From contig JBGAOY010000022.1 in the NCBI GenBank assembly GCA_044221555.1, forward strand, positions 1 to 64,000: a DNA stretch of 64,000 nucleotides, written 5' to 3'. The notes beneath the pieces were generated by a model that had not been told where the DNA came from, searched no databases, and saw only the letters and a program-made list of their open reading frames with translations. The DNA comes from JAEUJM01 sp044221555 (GTDB lineage: Bacteria; Actinomycetota; Acidimicrobiia; Acidimicrobiales; DATDAH01). This document shows positions 51,453 through 60,460 of this stretch, in pieces. The translations under genes were made by a program, and so were the position numbers. Every line of letters begins with the position of its first letter. Position 1 is the stretch's first letter.

Positions 51453-53768
51453 TCAGGCGTCGGCGGGGGAGACCTCGACCGGGATCCCGTTGACGACGGC
51501 GTTGTTGCTGAGCGGGTCGGTGAGGTGGCCCGGCGCCAGCAGGTTGTTGTTCACGCCGGGGTGCTCGCGGGCGACCGAGAGGCGGGTACCCGCCTTGTCG
51601 TGGCCCCAGCCGTGGGGGAGCGACACCACGCCGGGCATCATCTCGTCGCTCACCTCGACCGCCACCTCGACCTGGCCGGCCTCGGAGCCCACCACGGCCA
51701 GCTCGCCGTCGGCGACACCGGCGCGCGCCGCGTCGTCGGGGTGGATCAGCAGCGTGCAGCGGTCCTTGCCCTTCACCAGCACGTCGACGTTGTGCATCCA
51801 CGAGTTGTTCGAGCGCAGGTGCCGCCGCGAGGTGAGCACCAGTCCGGTCGACGGTCGGTCGATGCGCCCGGCCAGGCGATCCAGGTCGGCGGTGATGTAG
51901 GGCGGGGCCAACTCGATCTTCCCCGAGGGGATGTTCAACAACTCGCGCACACGGGGCACCAGCGGGCCCATGTCGATCCCGTGGGGGTTGTCGCGGAACG
52001 ACTGCAGGCTCAGCCCGTCGGGCACCTCGCCGTAGCGGTCGCCGAACGGCCCGGTGCGGATCTGCAGATCGAGCAGGCGCTCGGGGCCGCCGTGGTCGTA
52101 GTGGGCCATCGTGGCCTCGGGGTCGACGCCCTGGAACTCGCACAGCGCGGCGAAGAAGCCGTCGTCGAGCATCGCCACGTCGATGTCGTCGGCGGGGAAG
52201 CCGGCGATCATGGCCGCGAGGCGGGTGAGGATCTCCCACTCGGCGGGACGGTCGTCGGCGGGAGGGAGCACCGGCGGCGAGTAGTTGCCGATGCTGGACG
52301 CGGCCCACATCGTGATCAGGTCGTCGAAGTGGGGCTGCTCGAGCGCGGAGAGACCGGGGAGGATGACGTCGGCGTGCCGGGTGGTCTCGTTCACCCAGTT
52401 GTCCACGCAGATCATGGCCTCGAGCTCGGGCAGGGCCTCGTCCAGGCGCCCGGCGTCGGGTGCGCTGATGACCGGGTTGCCGGCGATCGTGACCAGCGCC
52501 CGCACCTGGCCCTCGCCAGGCGTCACGATCTCCTCGGCCAGGCACGACAGCGGCACCTGGCCCAGCACCTCGGGCGTGCCCCGCACCCGGCTGGACCAGC
52601 GGCCGAAGGTGACGCCGTCGGCGAAGTCGGGCAGGGGGAGCGAGTTCACGCCCCAGGCGACGGGATTGCCGAACATCAGCCCGCCCGGGGTGTCGAAGTT
52701 GCCCGTGAGCAGGTTGACCAGGTCGACGAGCCAGGAGGCGAGGGTGCCGAACTCCTGGTTGCAGGTGCCGATGCGCCCGTACACCGCGGCGGTGGGCGCG
52801 GCCGCCACCTCGCGGGCCATCCGGCGGATGGTGTCGGCGTCGATGCCGCAGGTGGCGGTCACCCGCTCGGGCGCCCAGTCGGCGGCGAGCGCCTCCACCT
52901 CGTCGAGGCCGTTCACCACGTCGGCCAGCCCACCCAGGTCGACCAGCCCCTCGGCGAAGAGCACGTGCACCATGGCGAGCAGGAGCGCGGCGTCGGTGCC
53001 CGGCACGATCGGCACCCACTCGTCGGCCACGTCGGCGGTGCCGGTGCGCCGGGGGTCGACCACCACGACCTTGCCGCCCCGCTGCTGGATGCGCTCGATC
53101 TCGCCCAGCACGTCCGGGCAGGCCAGCAGGCTGCCCTGGGAGGCCTGCGGGTTGCCGCCGAGCACCACCCAGTGGTGGGTGCGACGGATGTCGGGCGTCG
53201 GGATCCACCACATGTGGCCGTACATCAACATGGTCGACACGTTCTTCGGCCACTGGTCGACCGTGCCGGCCGAGTAGATCACGGGCAGGTCGGCCAGGCC
53301 CACGAACAGCCCCACGTAACGGCCCAGAGAGAAGTTGTGGGCGGTGGGGTTGCCGATGTAGGCCGTCACCCCCTGCTTGCCGTGGCGCTCGACGACCCCG
53401 CCGAGCAACTCACCGCAGCGGGCGAAGGCCTCGTCCCAACCGGCCTCGCGCAGCTCGCCGTCCCGGTCGCGGACGAGCGGCGTGCGCACGCGGTCGGGAT
53501 CGTGGTGGAGGTGACCGAGGGTGGTGCCCTTGGGGCACAGGTACCCCTTGCTCCACACGTCGTCCCGATCGCCGCGGATGAGCGCCACCTGCTGATCCTC
53601 GACGTGCACCTCGAGGCCGCACATGGCCTCACAGAGCGGACACGTGCGCAGATGGATCGTCCGTTCCCGCGCCTCTCCGCTCCTGGCTCCTTCGTCGCCG
53701 GGCCGCTGGGCCGCAGCTCCGCTCCTGGCTCCTTCGTCGCCGGGCCGCTGGGCCGCCGCTTCGCTCAT
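51453..53768 (-). CDS. Molybdopterin oxidoreductase with repeated N-terminus
   Basis: 771 residues. After an N-terminal repeat (AAAQRPGDEGARSG twice) comes the [4Fe-4S] motif RTCPLCEAMCGLEV with a fourth Cys in GYLCPKG, then the molybdopterin domains (WVVLGGNPQASQGS, VVVDPRRTGTADVAD, LVTIAGNPVISAPD) and the C-terminal barrel (SLPHGWGHDKAG). No signal peptide, so it is cytoplasmic. The repeat looks like non-coding repeat DNA drawn into the gene; its loss would not touch the cluster. It lies 11 bp after a TetR gene and is likely controlled by it. Paralogue of the 26.6-kb enzyme, but of a different subgroup. Confidence 0.85.
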   Translation of the reverse strand: MSEAAAQRPGDEGARSGAAAQRPGDEGARSGEARERTIHLRTCPLCEAMCGLEVHVEDQQVALIRGDRDDVWSKGYLCPKGTTLGHLHHDPDRVRTPLVRDRDGELREAGWDEAFARCGELLGGVVERHGKQGVTAYIGNPTAHNFSLGRYVGLFVGLADLPVIYSAGTVDQWPKNVSTMLMYGHMWWIPTPDIRRTHHWVVLGGNPQASQGSLLACPDVLGEIERIQQRGGKVVVVDPRRTGTADVADEWVPIVPGTDAALLLAMVHVLFAEGLVDLGGLADVVNGLDEVEALAADWAPERVTATCGIDADTIRRMAREVAAAPTAAVYGRIGTCNQEFGTLASWLVDLVNLLTGNFDTPGGLMFGNPVAWGVNSLPLPDFADGVTFGRWSSRVRGTPEVLGQVPLSCLAEEIVTPGEGQVRALVTIAGNPVISAPDAGRLDEALPELEAMICVDNWVNETTRHADVILPGLSALEQPHFDDLITMWAASSIGNYSPPVLPPADDRPAEWEILTRLAAMIAGFPADDIDVAMLDDGFFAALCEFQGVDPEATMAHYDHGGPERLLDLQIRTGPFGDRYGEVPDGLSLQSFRDNPHGIDMGPLVPRVRELLNIPSGKIELAPPYITADLDRLAGRIDRPSTGLVLTSRRHLRSNNSWMHNVDVLVKGKDRCTLLIHPDDAARAGVADGELAVVGSEAGQVEVAVEVSDEMMPGVVSLPHGWGHDKAGTRLSVAREHPGVNNNLLAPGHLTDPLSNNAVVNGIPVEVSPADA
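53676..53759 (-). repeat. 42-bp in-frame tandem repeat
   Basis: Two copies of a 42-bp unit (53676-53717, 53718-53759) that starts TCCGCTCCTGGCTCC on the plus strand and encodes 14 residues on the minus strand, at the front of the molybdoenzyme. It shares GGCTCCTTCGTCG with the repeat at 50.7 kb. Confidence 0.85.
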
Positions 53769-53779
53769 GGCGGCGCAGC

Positions 53780-54406
53780 TTAGGCAGCGCCGGTCGGCCG
53801 GGCCGCCAGCGCCAACAGCGTGTCGAGGATGTGGTCGCGGGCCGGCAGCAGGGCGCCGCGCGACGAGGTGGCCAGGTCGGACCAGCCGTGCTCGGCCGCG
53901 AACAGCACGCGGGCGAAGCCGTCCCGGTCGACCGTCGGCGGTAGGACCCCGGTGTCGAGGCACCGCTGCACGATGCCCAGGAGCTCCTCGAAGGCCGGGT
54001 ACGCCGCGTGGATGAGGCGCCGGCCCAGCTCGACGTTGTCGGGGTCGAGGGACTGGCCGCCGAACATGGCCCGGTAGACGCCCGGGTTGGCGCGGGCGAA
54101 CGCCATGTACGCGTCGTGGCCGGCTCGCAGCTGCCCGAGCGGGTCGTCCACCGTGGCGGCGATGGCGCGCAGGGTGTCGGTGAAGGTGGCGAACCGGGTG
54201 GCCACGGCCTCGACGACGAGGGCGTCGCGGCTGGCGAAGTGCAGGTAGACGGCGTTGGGCGCGGCGCCGACGCGCGACGCGACCCCGCGCACGGTCACCG
54301 CGGCGGGGTCGCCGCCCTCGTCGAGCAGGGTGACCGCGGCGGCCAGCAGCTCGTCGCGCAGCAGCTCGCCCTGACCGCGGGCGTTCCGGCGTCGGGGGGT
54401 TGCCAA
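53780..54406 (-). CDS. TetR family transcriptional regulator
   Basis: 208 residues. HTH: ELLAAAVTLLDEGGDPAAVTVRGVASRVGAAPNAVYLHFASRDALV. The C-terminal domain resembles the TetR_C_13-like group (YMAFARANPGVYRAMFGG). TTG 54406 is the start, since upstream the DNA holds the operator region. It is divergent from the carotenoid oxygenase gene and leads the molybdoenzyme gene (11-bp gap). It probably controls both through the TGTAC/GTACA sites. Confidence 0.88.
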   Translation of the reverse strand: MATPRRRNARGQGELLRDELLAAAVTLLDEGGDPAAVTVRGVASRVGAAPNAVYLHFASRDALVVEAVATRFATFTDTLRAIAATVDDPLGQLRAGHDAYMAFARANPGVYRAMFGGQSLDPDNVELGRRLIHAAYPAFEELLGIVQRCLDTGVLPPTVDRDGFARVLFAAEHGWSDLATSSRGALLPARDHILDTLLALAARPTGAA

Positions 54407-54425
54407 CCGGGTTCGGCTCCTTTAC

Positions 54426-54464
54426 TGTACGCCGTACATGGACGCTGTACATGGACATCGTACA
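54426..54464. promoter_or_regulatory. TetR operator region, TGTAC/GTACA repeats
   Basis: TGTAC-GCC-GTACA (54426-54438) is a perfect 5-bp inverted repeat with 3-nt centre. A second site, TGTAC with 9-nt spacer and GTACA (54446-54464), follows. GTACATGGAC is repeated directly at 54434 and 54448. The region lies 20 bp upstream of the TetR TTG and 71 bp before the carotenoid oxygenase ATG, between divergent genes. Confidence 0.7.
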
Positions 54465-54534
54465 CGTATAGCGTGCCGGTGATGCGCCCTGGCCGTCACC
54501 GTAGGCCGGCACCGACCACGACAGGAGCACTCCC

Positions 54535-55929
54535 ATGACGCTGACCACCGCCGACCACTCCGGCGAGCCTTCCAGCTCGGGCCCGCCCCGCACCTACGTC
54601 GAGGGGCCCTTCGCCCCGGTCGCCGAGGAGCGCACGGCGTTCGACCTCCCGGTCACGGGCACCCTCCCGGCCGAGTTGACCGGGCGCTACGTGCGCAACG
54701 GGCCCAACCCGATCGACCCCGACCCGGCGACGCAGCACTGGTTCACCGGGGCGGGGATGGTGCACGGCGTGCGGCTCGACGAGGGTCGGGCGCACTGGTA
54801 CCGCAACCGCTACGTGCGGACGGCCAACGTCACCGCGGCGCTCGGCGAGCCGGCCATCCCGTCCGCGCGCCAGGCCGAAGGGGTCAGCGGCTCGGTGAAC
54901 ACCAACGTCGTCGCGCTCGGCGGGCGCACGCTCGCGCTGGTCGAGGCCGGGTCGTCCCCCGTCGAGCTCTCCTACGAGCTCGACTCGGTGGCCTCGGTCG
55001 ACCTCGACGGCACGTTGCCAGAGGCCTTCAGCGCCCATCCCCACCGCGACCCGCGCACCGGCCGGTGGCACGCGGTCACGTACTACTGGCCCGAGGAGGC
55101 GGTGCGCCACGTGGTGGTCGGACCCGATGGGCGCGTGGAGCGCAACGTGGCGATCGACGTGGGTGAGCGGCTCATGGTGCACGACACCGCGATCACGGCG
55201 TCGAGCGTGCTCCTCTTCGACTTCCCGGTCACCTTCGACCTCGAGGCGGCCATGTCGGGCGTCGCCGGGGTGCTGCCCTACTACTGGAACGACTCGCGCC
55301 CGGCCCGGGTGGGGGTGCTGGCGCTGGACGGCAGCGCCGACGAGGTGCGGTGGTGCTCGGTGCCCACGGGCTTCGTGTTCCACGCCTTCAACGCCTTCGA
55401 CCGCGACGACGGGCGCATCGAGCTCGACGTCGTGCGCTGGCCCCGCGTGTTCGATCTCGACCGCCTGGGCCCGGGCGAGGCCTCATCGAGGATCGAGCGA
55501 TGGACGCTCGACCCCTCGACCGGCACCTCGTCGACCGCGGTCGTGGACGACCGCTCCGTCGAGTTCCCCCGCATCGACGAGCGCCGCACCGGCACCCACC
55601 ATCGGTTCGGCTACGCGGTCTCCATGCCCCGCCCGGGGGCGGCGCACGCCCCCCTCCACCGGTTCGACCTCGACCGGCAGCTCGCCGAGTCGTACGACTT
55701 CGGCCCCACCTCGGCCGCGCAGGAGTTCGTGTTCGTTCCCCGTGAGGGCGGGACCGCCGAGGACGACGGCTGGTTGCTGGGGCTGGTCACCGATCGGGCG
55801 TCGGCCACCACCGACCTGGCCGTGCTGGCCGCCGACGACGTGGCGGGCGGCCCCGTGGCCCGGGTGCACCTGCCGGCCCGGGTGCCCGACGGCTTCCACG
55901 GCAACTGGCTGCCCGACGCCGAGGGCTGA
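54535..55929 (+). CDS. Carotenoid oxygenase family dioxygenase
   Basis: 464 residues of the seven-bladed propeller RPE65/CCD/stilbene-cleaving family. The iron ligands are four His: FSAHPHRDP, LMVHDTAI, FVFHAFNAF and the last GFHGNWLP. The entrance segment RYVRNGPNPIDP and W-F-TGAGMVHGVRLDEG are typical. It would cut a double bond in a carotenoid, stilbene or lignin-type substrate using O2 and Fe(II). ACAGGAGCA precedes ATG 54535. It is divergent from TetR, which probably controls it. Confidence 0.9.
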   Translation: MTLTTADHSGEPSSSGPPRTYVEGPFAPVAEERTAFDLPVTGTLPAELTGRYVRNGPNPIDPDPATQHWFTGAGMVHGVRLDEGRAHWYRNRYVRTANVTAALGEPAIPSARQAEGVSGSVNTNVVALGGRTLALVEAGSSPVELSYELDSVASVDLDGTLPEAFSAHPHRDPRTGRWHAVTYYWPEEAVRHVVVGPDGRVERNVAIDVGERLMVHDTAITASSVLLFDFPVTFDLEAAMSGVAGVLPYYWNDSRPARVGVLALDGSADEVRWCSVPTGFVFHAFNAFDRDDGRIELDVVRWPRVFDLDRLGPGEASSRIERWTLDPSTGTSSTAVVDDRSVEFPRIDERRTGTHHRFGYAVSMPRPGAAHAPLHRFDLDRQLAESYDFGPTSAAQEFVFVPREGGTAEDDGWLLGLVTDRASATTDLAVLAADDVAGGPVARVHLPARVPDGFHGNWLPDAEG

Positions 55930-56002
55930 GCGGCGGTTGCGGCGCGAGGGGCGGCCTCAGCGGCGAGACTGGGGGTGACGCCACCCCACCGGGAGACCGC
56001 CC

Positions 56003-56272
56003 ATGTGCCGCAACATCACCACCCTCCGAGGCCTCGAGCCGGCCGCCACCGACGAGGAGATCGAGGCCGCCGCCCGGCAGTTCGTGCGCAAGATCAGCGG
56101 CATCCAGAAGCCGTCGGCCAAGGTCGAGGGGCGCTTCGAGCAGGCGGTGGCGGAGATCGCCCACATCTCCGCCCACCTGCTGGCCGACCTGCCCCCCCGC
56201 AAGCAGCCACCGCCCACCGTGCCGCCGTTGCGGCGTCTCGCGGCCCAGCGCGAGGCGGCCGTCACCGGCTGA
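56003..56272 (+). CDS. DUF2277 protein
   Basis: 89 residues starting MCRNITTLRGLEPAATDEEI, the fixed start of DUF2277. Further helices (AAARQFVRKISGIQKPSAKVEGRFEQAVAEIAH) match the family. It is small and soluble with no known function. GGGAG lies before ATG 56003. It converges with the frameshifted GAF-ANTAR gene, with 15 bp between stops. Confidence 0.9.
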   Translation: MCRNITTLRGLEPAATDEEIEAAARQFVRKISGIQKPSAKVEGRFEQAVAEIAHISAHLLADLPPRKQPPPTVPPLRRLAAQREAAVTG

Positions 56273-56287
56273 CCGCCTCCGTCCGCG

Positions 56288-57143
56288 TCAGACGGCCAGC
56301 CGACCGTCGATGATGTCGCGCGCCAGGTCGGACAGCCGGATGTTGTGGGCTCGGGCGTAGGACCGCAGCAGTGTGAACGCCTCATCGAGATCGAGGCCGC
56401 GGCGCTCGGCCACCATCCCCTTCGCCTGCTCGATCACCACCCGGCTGTTGAGCGCGTGGCTGAGCTGGTCGTTCAACAACTGAGCCTCGAGCGCGGCACG
56501 GTGCTGGAGGATGGCGATGGTCGCCACGTCGGCCAGGGCCTGCGCGGCGTCGATGTCGCTCGGGGACATCTCGCTGGGCTCGACGTGGAACAGCGTGAGC
56601 GCGCCGATCACCGTGCCGCGGAGCCGCATCGGCAACGCGTGGACCGAGTGGAACCCGGCCGCGATGGCCCCGGGCCCGAACGACGGCCACCGTTCGGCGG
56701 AGGCACCGAGGTCCTGGTTGACCACCGGCTCCCTCCGCGAGAAGCACTCGACGCCGGGGCCCCTCCTCCGCCGCCAGCTCCTGCAGTTCGAGCAGCCGGA
56801 CGGTGTCGCTCGAGGACGCCATGACGCGCAGGCCGCCCTCCGGGCCGGCCAGCATCAGCGCGGCGGCCGCGGCCCCGAGCACTCCGACGCAACGGTCGGT
56901 GAGGCGGGTGAGGAGCTCGATCACGTCGAAGTCGTCGACGAGCGTGTCGGCCAGCTCCACGAACGCCTGGGCCAGCAGCGTCTCGCGCACCATCGAGCCT
57001 CCTCTCCCGCGGTCGTCCGCCGGCGAGGCGCTCGGCGCCAACCGCAGCTGTGAGCCTACGCGCCCCGCGCCGGCCCTGTCGCTGTCCCTGTCGCTGTCGT
57101 CCTTGTGGCTTCCCATGTCCCTCGGTCCCTCGTCATCGGTCAT
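56288..57143 (-). pseudogene. GAF-ANTAR regulator with frameshift
   Basis: The front half is in one frame (MVRETLLAQAFVELADTLV at 56993, LMLAGPEGGLRVMASSSD) and the back half in another (PVVNQDLGASAERWPSF, then ANTAR QLSHALNSRVVIEQAKGMVAE). One extra base in GGGGCCCC (56756-56763) breaks the GAF domain; removing it gives ELAAEEGPGVECFSRREPVV, exact to the family. So it is either a real pseudogene or a homopolymer error. ATG 57143 overlaps the stop of the upstream GAF-ANTAR gene (ATGA); a Shine-Dalgarno before 56993 allows a shorter start. ANTAR proteins bind RNA hairpins to control termination. Confidence 0.75.
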
Positions 57144-57874
57144 CGCAGCAGGTCCTGCTCGCCACTGGGGGCGTCGAAGCGGAGTCGCCGCGCCACCACG
57201 TCGTGGGCCACCTCCTGCAGGGGTCGGTCGTTGCCGAACGCGTGCGCGCGCAGCCGGATGAGCGCACGGCCGACGGTGATGCCCAACTGCGCCGCCACCA
57301 TGCCGGAGGCCTGATGCACCACGTCCTGGAAGTCCGCAGCCGTCTCGAGCTCGGTCGCCAGGGCGCCGGGGGGTGCGTCGGCCTGGAGCACGAGGACCGA
57401 CTGGGCGCACAGGTCCGCCAGCACGAGGGCATCGGCGTGCTGCTCGTCCGTGAGCGAACCTGGGCGGTCGCTGTACAGGTTGAGCGCCCCGAGTCGCACC
57501 GCGCCGACCTGGAGCGGGAAGCCGAAGACGGCCCGGACGCCGGCGTCGAGGGCCGGGCCGCTGAAGGCGAGCCAGCGGGGATGCTGTGGCTCCCGCAGGT
57601 CGGGTTCGGCGACCGGCCGATCCTGCTGGTACGCATCGACGCAGGGGCCCTCACCGAGGCCGTATTGGAGCTGTTCGATGAGATCGCTCACGCGGTTGGT
57701 GGTGCAGAGCGACCCTCTCGGGATGTCGCCCGACATCAACATGATGCCGGCACCCGTCATCGCGGTCACCTCGGCGCACACGGCGCACAGGCGACCGGCG
57801 CCTGCTTCGGCGATGCCGCCGGCCAGGCGGTCGGCCAACGCCTGTCGGCGGCCCTCGTCACGGTGGCTGCTCAC
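57140..57874 (-). CDS. GAF-ANTAR RNA-binding regulator
   Basis: 244 residues. GAF domain about 15-165 (RLCAVCAEVTAMTGAGIMLMSGD, GPCVDAYQQDRPVAEPDL, FGFPLQVGAVRLGALNLYSD), then ANTAR about 185-240 (FQDVVHQASGMVAAQLGITVGRAL). The ANTAR Gln/Ala-rich helix binds dual-hexaloop RNA. The GAF domain probably senses a small molecule or redox state. GTG 57874 overlaps the stop of the STAS gene (GTGA), and its own stop overlaps the next gene. Confidence 0.9.
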   Translation of the reverse strand: MSSHRDEGRRQALADRLAGGIAEAGAGRLCAVCAEVTAMTGAGIMLMSGDIPRGSLCTTNRVSDLIEQLQYGLGEGPCVDAYQQDRPVAEPDLREPQHPRWLAFSGPALDAGVRAVFGFPLQVGAVRLGALNLYSDRPGSLTDEQHADALVLADLCAQSVLVLQADAPPGALATELETAADFQDVVHQASGMVAAQLGITVGRALIRLRAHAFGNDRPLQEVAHDVVARRLRFDAPSGEQDLLR

Positions 57875-58392
57875 CGGTCGACGCGACGGCGACGGTCGTC
57901 CACGCCGATGGTGGGCGCGGCGTGATCATCCGGGCGCGCCTCGGCGTCGACCACGAGGCGGCCACGGACCGGCACCTCCACGCCGCTCCTCAACGCGCCG
58001 GCCGCACCGAACGGTGGCGCGGCGGCCGACACGAGCGGAATGGCCTCGAGCAGGCGTTCGAGCCGGAAGACCTCGATGAGGCGCTGCGCGGCCGGTGACG
58101 GGGCGCGCAACTCCAGCGCACGCCCCTGCGCCTGCAGGGTGCGGCGCGTCCGGAGGAGGATGCCGAGCGTCGCCGCGCCCATGAACGTCACCTCGCTGAG
58201 ATCGACGACCACGTCGGCCTTGTCGAGCCGGGTGGCTCGTCCGGCGGCCGCGTTCACCATCGTGGTGGTGGACACGTCGTGGTCCCCACCGAGCCACACG
58301 ACCGTGCGACGGGCCCGACGCCCCACGCTGGCGGTGGCCACCGCCGACGTCGCCACGGTGGAACGGGGGGTGCGAGACTCGAGTCGGGCCAT
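57871..58392 (-). CDS. STAS-domain anti-sigma factor antagonist-like protein
   Basis: 173 residues. STAS core: TVVWLGGDHDVSTTTMVNAAAGRA, ADVVVDLSEVTFMGAATLGILLRTRRTLQAQGRALEL (the phosphorylatable Ser/Thr position is in FMGAATL, where Ala-Thr replace DSSG). Thus phospho-switching may differ from RsbV/SpoIIAA. Basic N-terminus and a C-terminal arm with no domain. ATG 58392. It leads the overlapping run STAS, GAF-ANTAR, GAF-ANTAR, divergent from the GGDEF-EAL gene. Confidence 0.8.
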   Translation of the reverse strand: MARLESRTPRSTVATSAVATASVGRRARRTVVWLGGDHDVSTTTMVNAAAGRATRLDKADVVVDLSEVTFMGAATLGILLRTRRTLQAQGRALELRAPSPAAQRLIEVFRLERLLEAIPLVSAAAPPFGAAGALRSGVEVPVRGRLVVDAEARPDDHAAPTIGVDDRRRRVDR

Positions 58393-58643
58393 GGTGTGCT
58401 CCTGGTTCAGGCACTGCAGATGTGCGCTACCAGGGTCCGGAGCACCGCTCCCGGGCGACCGCAGTGGCCGACCCCACACGTTGGGTTCTTCGTCGTGCTA
58501 CCTGCACGCTACACCCTCGCCGGTCCGAATGGAGACGAGCGACATTCGCGGAACGGTGGCGTTCCGGTGGCTGGGCGGTGATACTGATCTCACTATTCGA
58601 ACTGCGCGTTGCCCCAGACCCCGGTGGCGCTCCTCCGTAGACG

Positions 58644-60377
58644 ATGGGGAGCAACGACATGGGGCTGATCGCGGGCTCGTGGGTGCAGGAGCGCCTGCCG
58701 AGCGAGGTGGCCGAGCAGTCGCCCGACCTCCACATCGTGGCAACGCTCGACGGGGTCCTGCGCTACGTCTCGGCGGAGAGCGCCGCCCTCTTCGGTTGGG
58801 CGCCCGCCGACCTGGTCGGCCGGCATCAGGGCTCGGTGGTCCACCGCGACGACGTGGCCCAGATGGCGCTCGAGCGATTGACCGACAGCCCGGGCTCGAT
58901 CACCACAGTCCTTCGCGTCCGGTGTGCCGACGGCAGGTACCGCTGGGTCGAGGCGCTCTCCCGCCGGGTGGACCTCGCCGGGGAGGCGGCGGTGCTGACC
59001 GCCATCCGCGACATCGGGGACCGACGAGAGACCGAGCTCGACCTCCAGCGCCAGGCATCGACCGATCCGCTCACCGGGGTGGCCAATCGTGCGGTGTTCA
59101 TGGACCGCCTCCAGCAGGCACTGCGCCGCCTCGACCGGCACGAGGGCCTGGTGGCGGTGCTGTACCTCGATCTGGATCGCTTCAAGCAGATCAACGACTC
59201 GGTCGGGCACCTCGTCGGTGACGCCGTGCTGTTGCAGATGGCCGAGCGGCTGAGGACGATCCTGCGCCCGCAGGACACCCTGGCCCGCCTGGGCGGCGAC
59301 GAGTTCGCCGTGGTGGTCGAGGACATGGCCCTGTCCGAGGAGGCGGTGACGCTCGGCGAGCGCATCACCGAGGCCGGCCGTGTGCCGTTCGTGGTGAACG
59401 GCGAGCAGTTCATCTGCACGACGAGTGTGGGCATCGCGGTCACGCCCCACGGTCAGCGGAGCGCGGAAGGGCTGCTGCAGGAGGCGGACCTGGCCCTCTA
59501 TCGCGCCAAGGACGTGGGCCGCGACCGGGCCGAGGTGTTCGACGAGCACCTCCGGACGCGGGCCATCGGCCGGCTCGGGACCGAGCGCATGCTGCGCCGC
59601 GCCATCGACGAGGACCGCCTGCGCGTGCACTACCAGCCCATCATCGACGTGCGCACCGGCGCGACGGTCGCCGCCGAGGCACTCGTGCGGGTGTGGGACG
59701 GCGACGACGACCGGCTCATCAGCGCCGAGGTCTTCATCGAGGTGGCCGAGGACACGGGCCTGCTGGCGGGCATGGACGACTGGGTGCTGCGTCAGGTGAT
59801 CGTGCAGGCCGGGGTGTGGGCCCGGATGTTCGGTCCGCGGGGCATCTCGGACATCGCGGTCAACCTCACGTCCCGCCACCTGGCGGACCCAGTGTTCGCG
59901 GGCTCGCTGATCGACCAGTTGCTCACCGCCGGCCTCGCCACCGACGTCTTGCAGATCGAGGTGACCGAACGGGTCCTGATGGAGGCCTCGAACTCGGCGA
60001 TGTCCGGATTGAAGGCGTTGCGCGACGCCGGGGTGAAGGTGGGGCTCGACGACTTCGGCACGGGGTACTCGTCGCTCTCCTACCTGCGCATGTTCCCGCT
60101 CGACTTCGTGAAGATCGACCGCTCGTTCATCAAGGAGATCACGGTCGGCTCACCCGAGGCCGCCATCGTCGAGTCCATCATCGACCTCTCCCACGCACTG
60201 GGCATGGCGGTGGTGGCCGAAGGCGTCGAGACGCAGGGTCAACTCGAGCATCTGACGGCGCTCGGGTGCGACCGCGCCCAGGGGTTCCTGTTCGCCCCGG
60301 CGGGGCCGGCCGAGATGGTGGAGGCCCGGGTCGCCCATCTCCGAGGGCCGACGCTGGCCGCGGAGTCGACGCGCTGA
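58644..60377 (+). CDS. PAS-GGDEF-EAL cyclic-di-GMP protein
   Basis: 577 residues. PAS about 20-135 (LHIVATLDGVLRYVSAESAALFGW, RVRCADGRYRWVEALSR), GGDEF about 140-300 with LARLGGDEFAVVVED intact, EAL about 310-570 with AAEALVRVWD, VNLTSRHL, EVTERVL, DDFGTGYSS, KIDRSFIKE and AEGVETQGQ all intact. Both making and cutting of c-di-GMP are possible. No membrane segment, so the PAS domain senses inside the cell. ATG 58644 (an ATG 15 nt on is possible). Divergent from the STAS/ANTAR run. Confidence 0.92.
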   Translation: MGSNDMGLIAGSWVQERLPSEVAEQSPDLHIVATLDGVLRYVSAESAALFGWAPADLVGRHQGSVVHRDDVAQMALERLTDSPGSITTVLRVRCADGRYRWVEALSRRVDLAGEAAVLTAIRDIGDRRETELDLQRQASTDPLTGVANRAVFMDRLQQALRRLDRHEGLVAVLYLDLDRFKQINDSVGHLVGDAVLLQMAERLRTILRPQDTLARLGGDEFAVVVEDMALSEEAVTLGERITEAGRVPFVVNGEQFICTTSVGIAVTPHGQRSAEGLLQEADLALYRAKDVGRDRAEVFDEHLRTRAIGRLGTERMLRRAIDEDRLRVHYQPIIDVRTGATVAAEALVRVWDGDDDRLISAEVFIEVAEDTGLLAGMDDWVLRQVIVQAGVWARMFGPRGISDIAVNLTSRHLADPVFAGSLIDQLLTAGLATDVLQIEVTERVLMEASNSAMSGLKALRDAGVKVGLDDFGTGYSSLSYLRMFPLDFVKIDRSFIKEITVGSPEAAIVESIIDLSHALGMAVVAEGVETQGQLEHLTALGCDRAQGFLFAPAGPAEMVEARVAHLRGPTLAAESTR

Positions 60378-60460
60378 CGCCGCGGTGATGCGGTGCCCCG
60401 CCTCGCACCTCGCGTCGGGTCACCGGCAGCGGCCCGCCGGTTGGCACCTAACCTGCGGGC

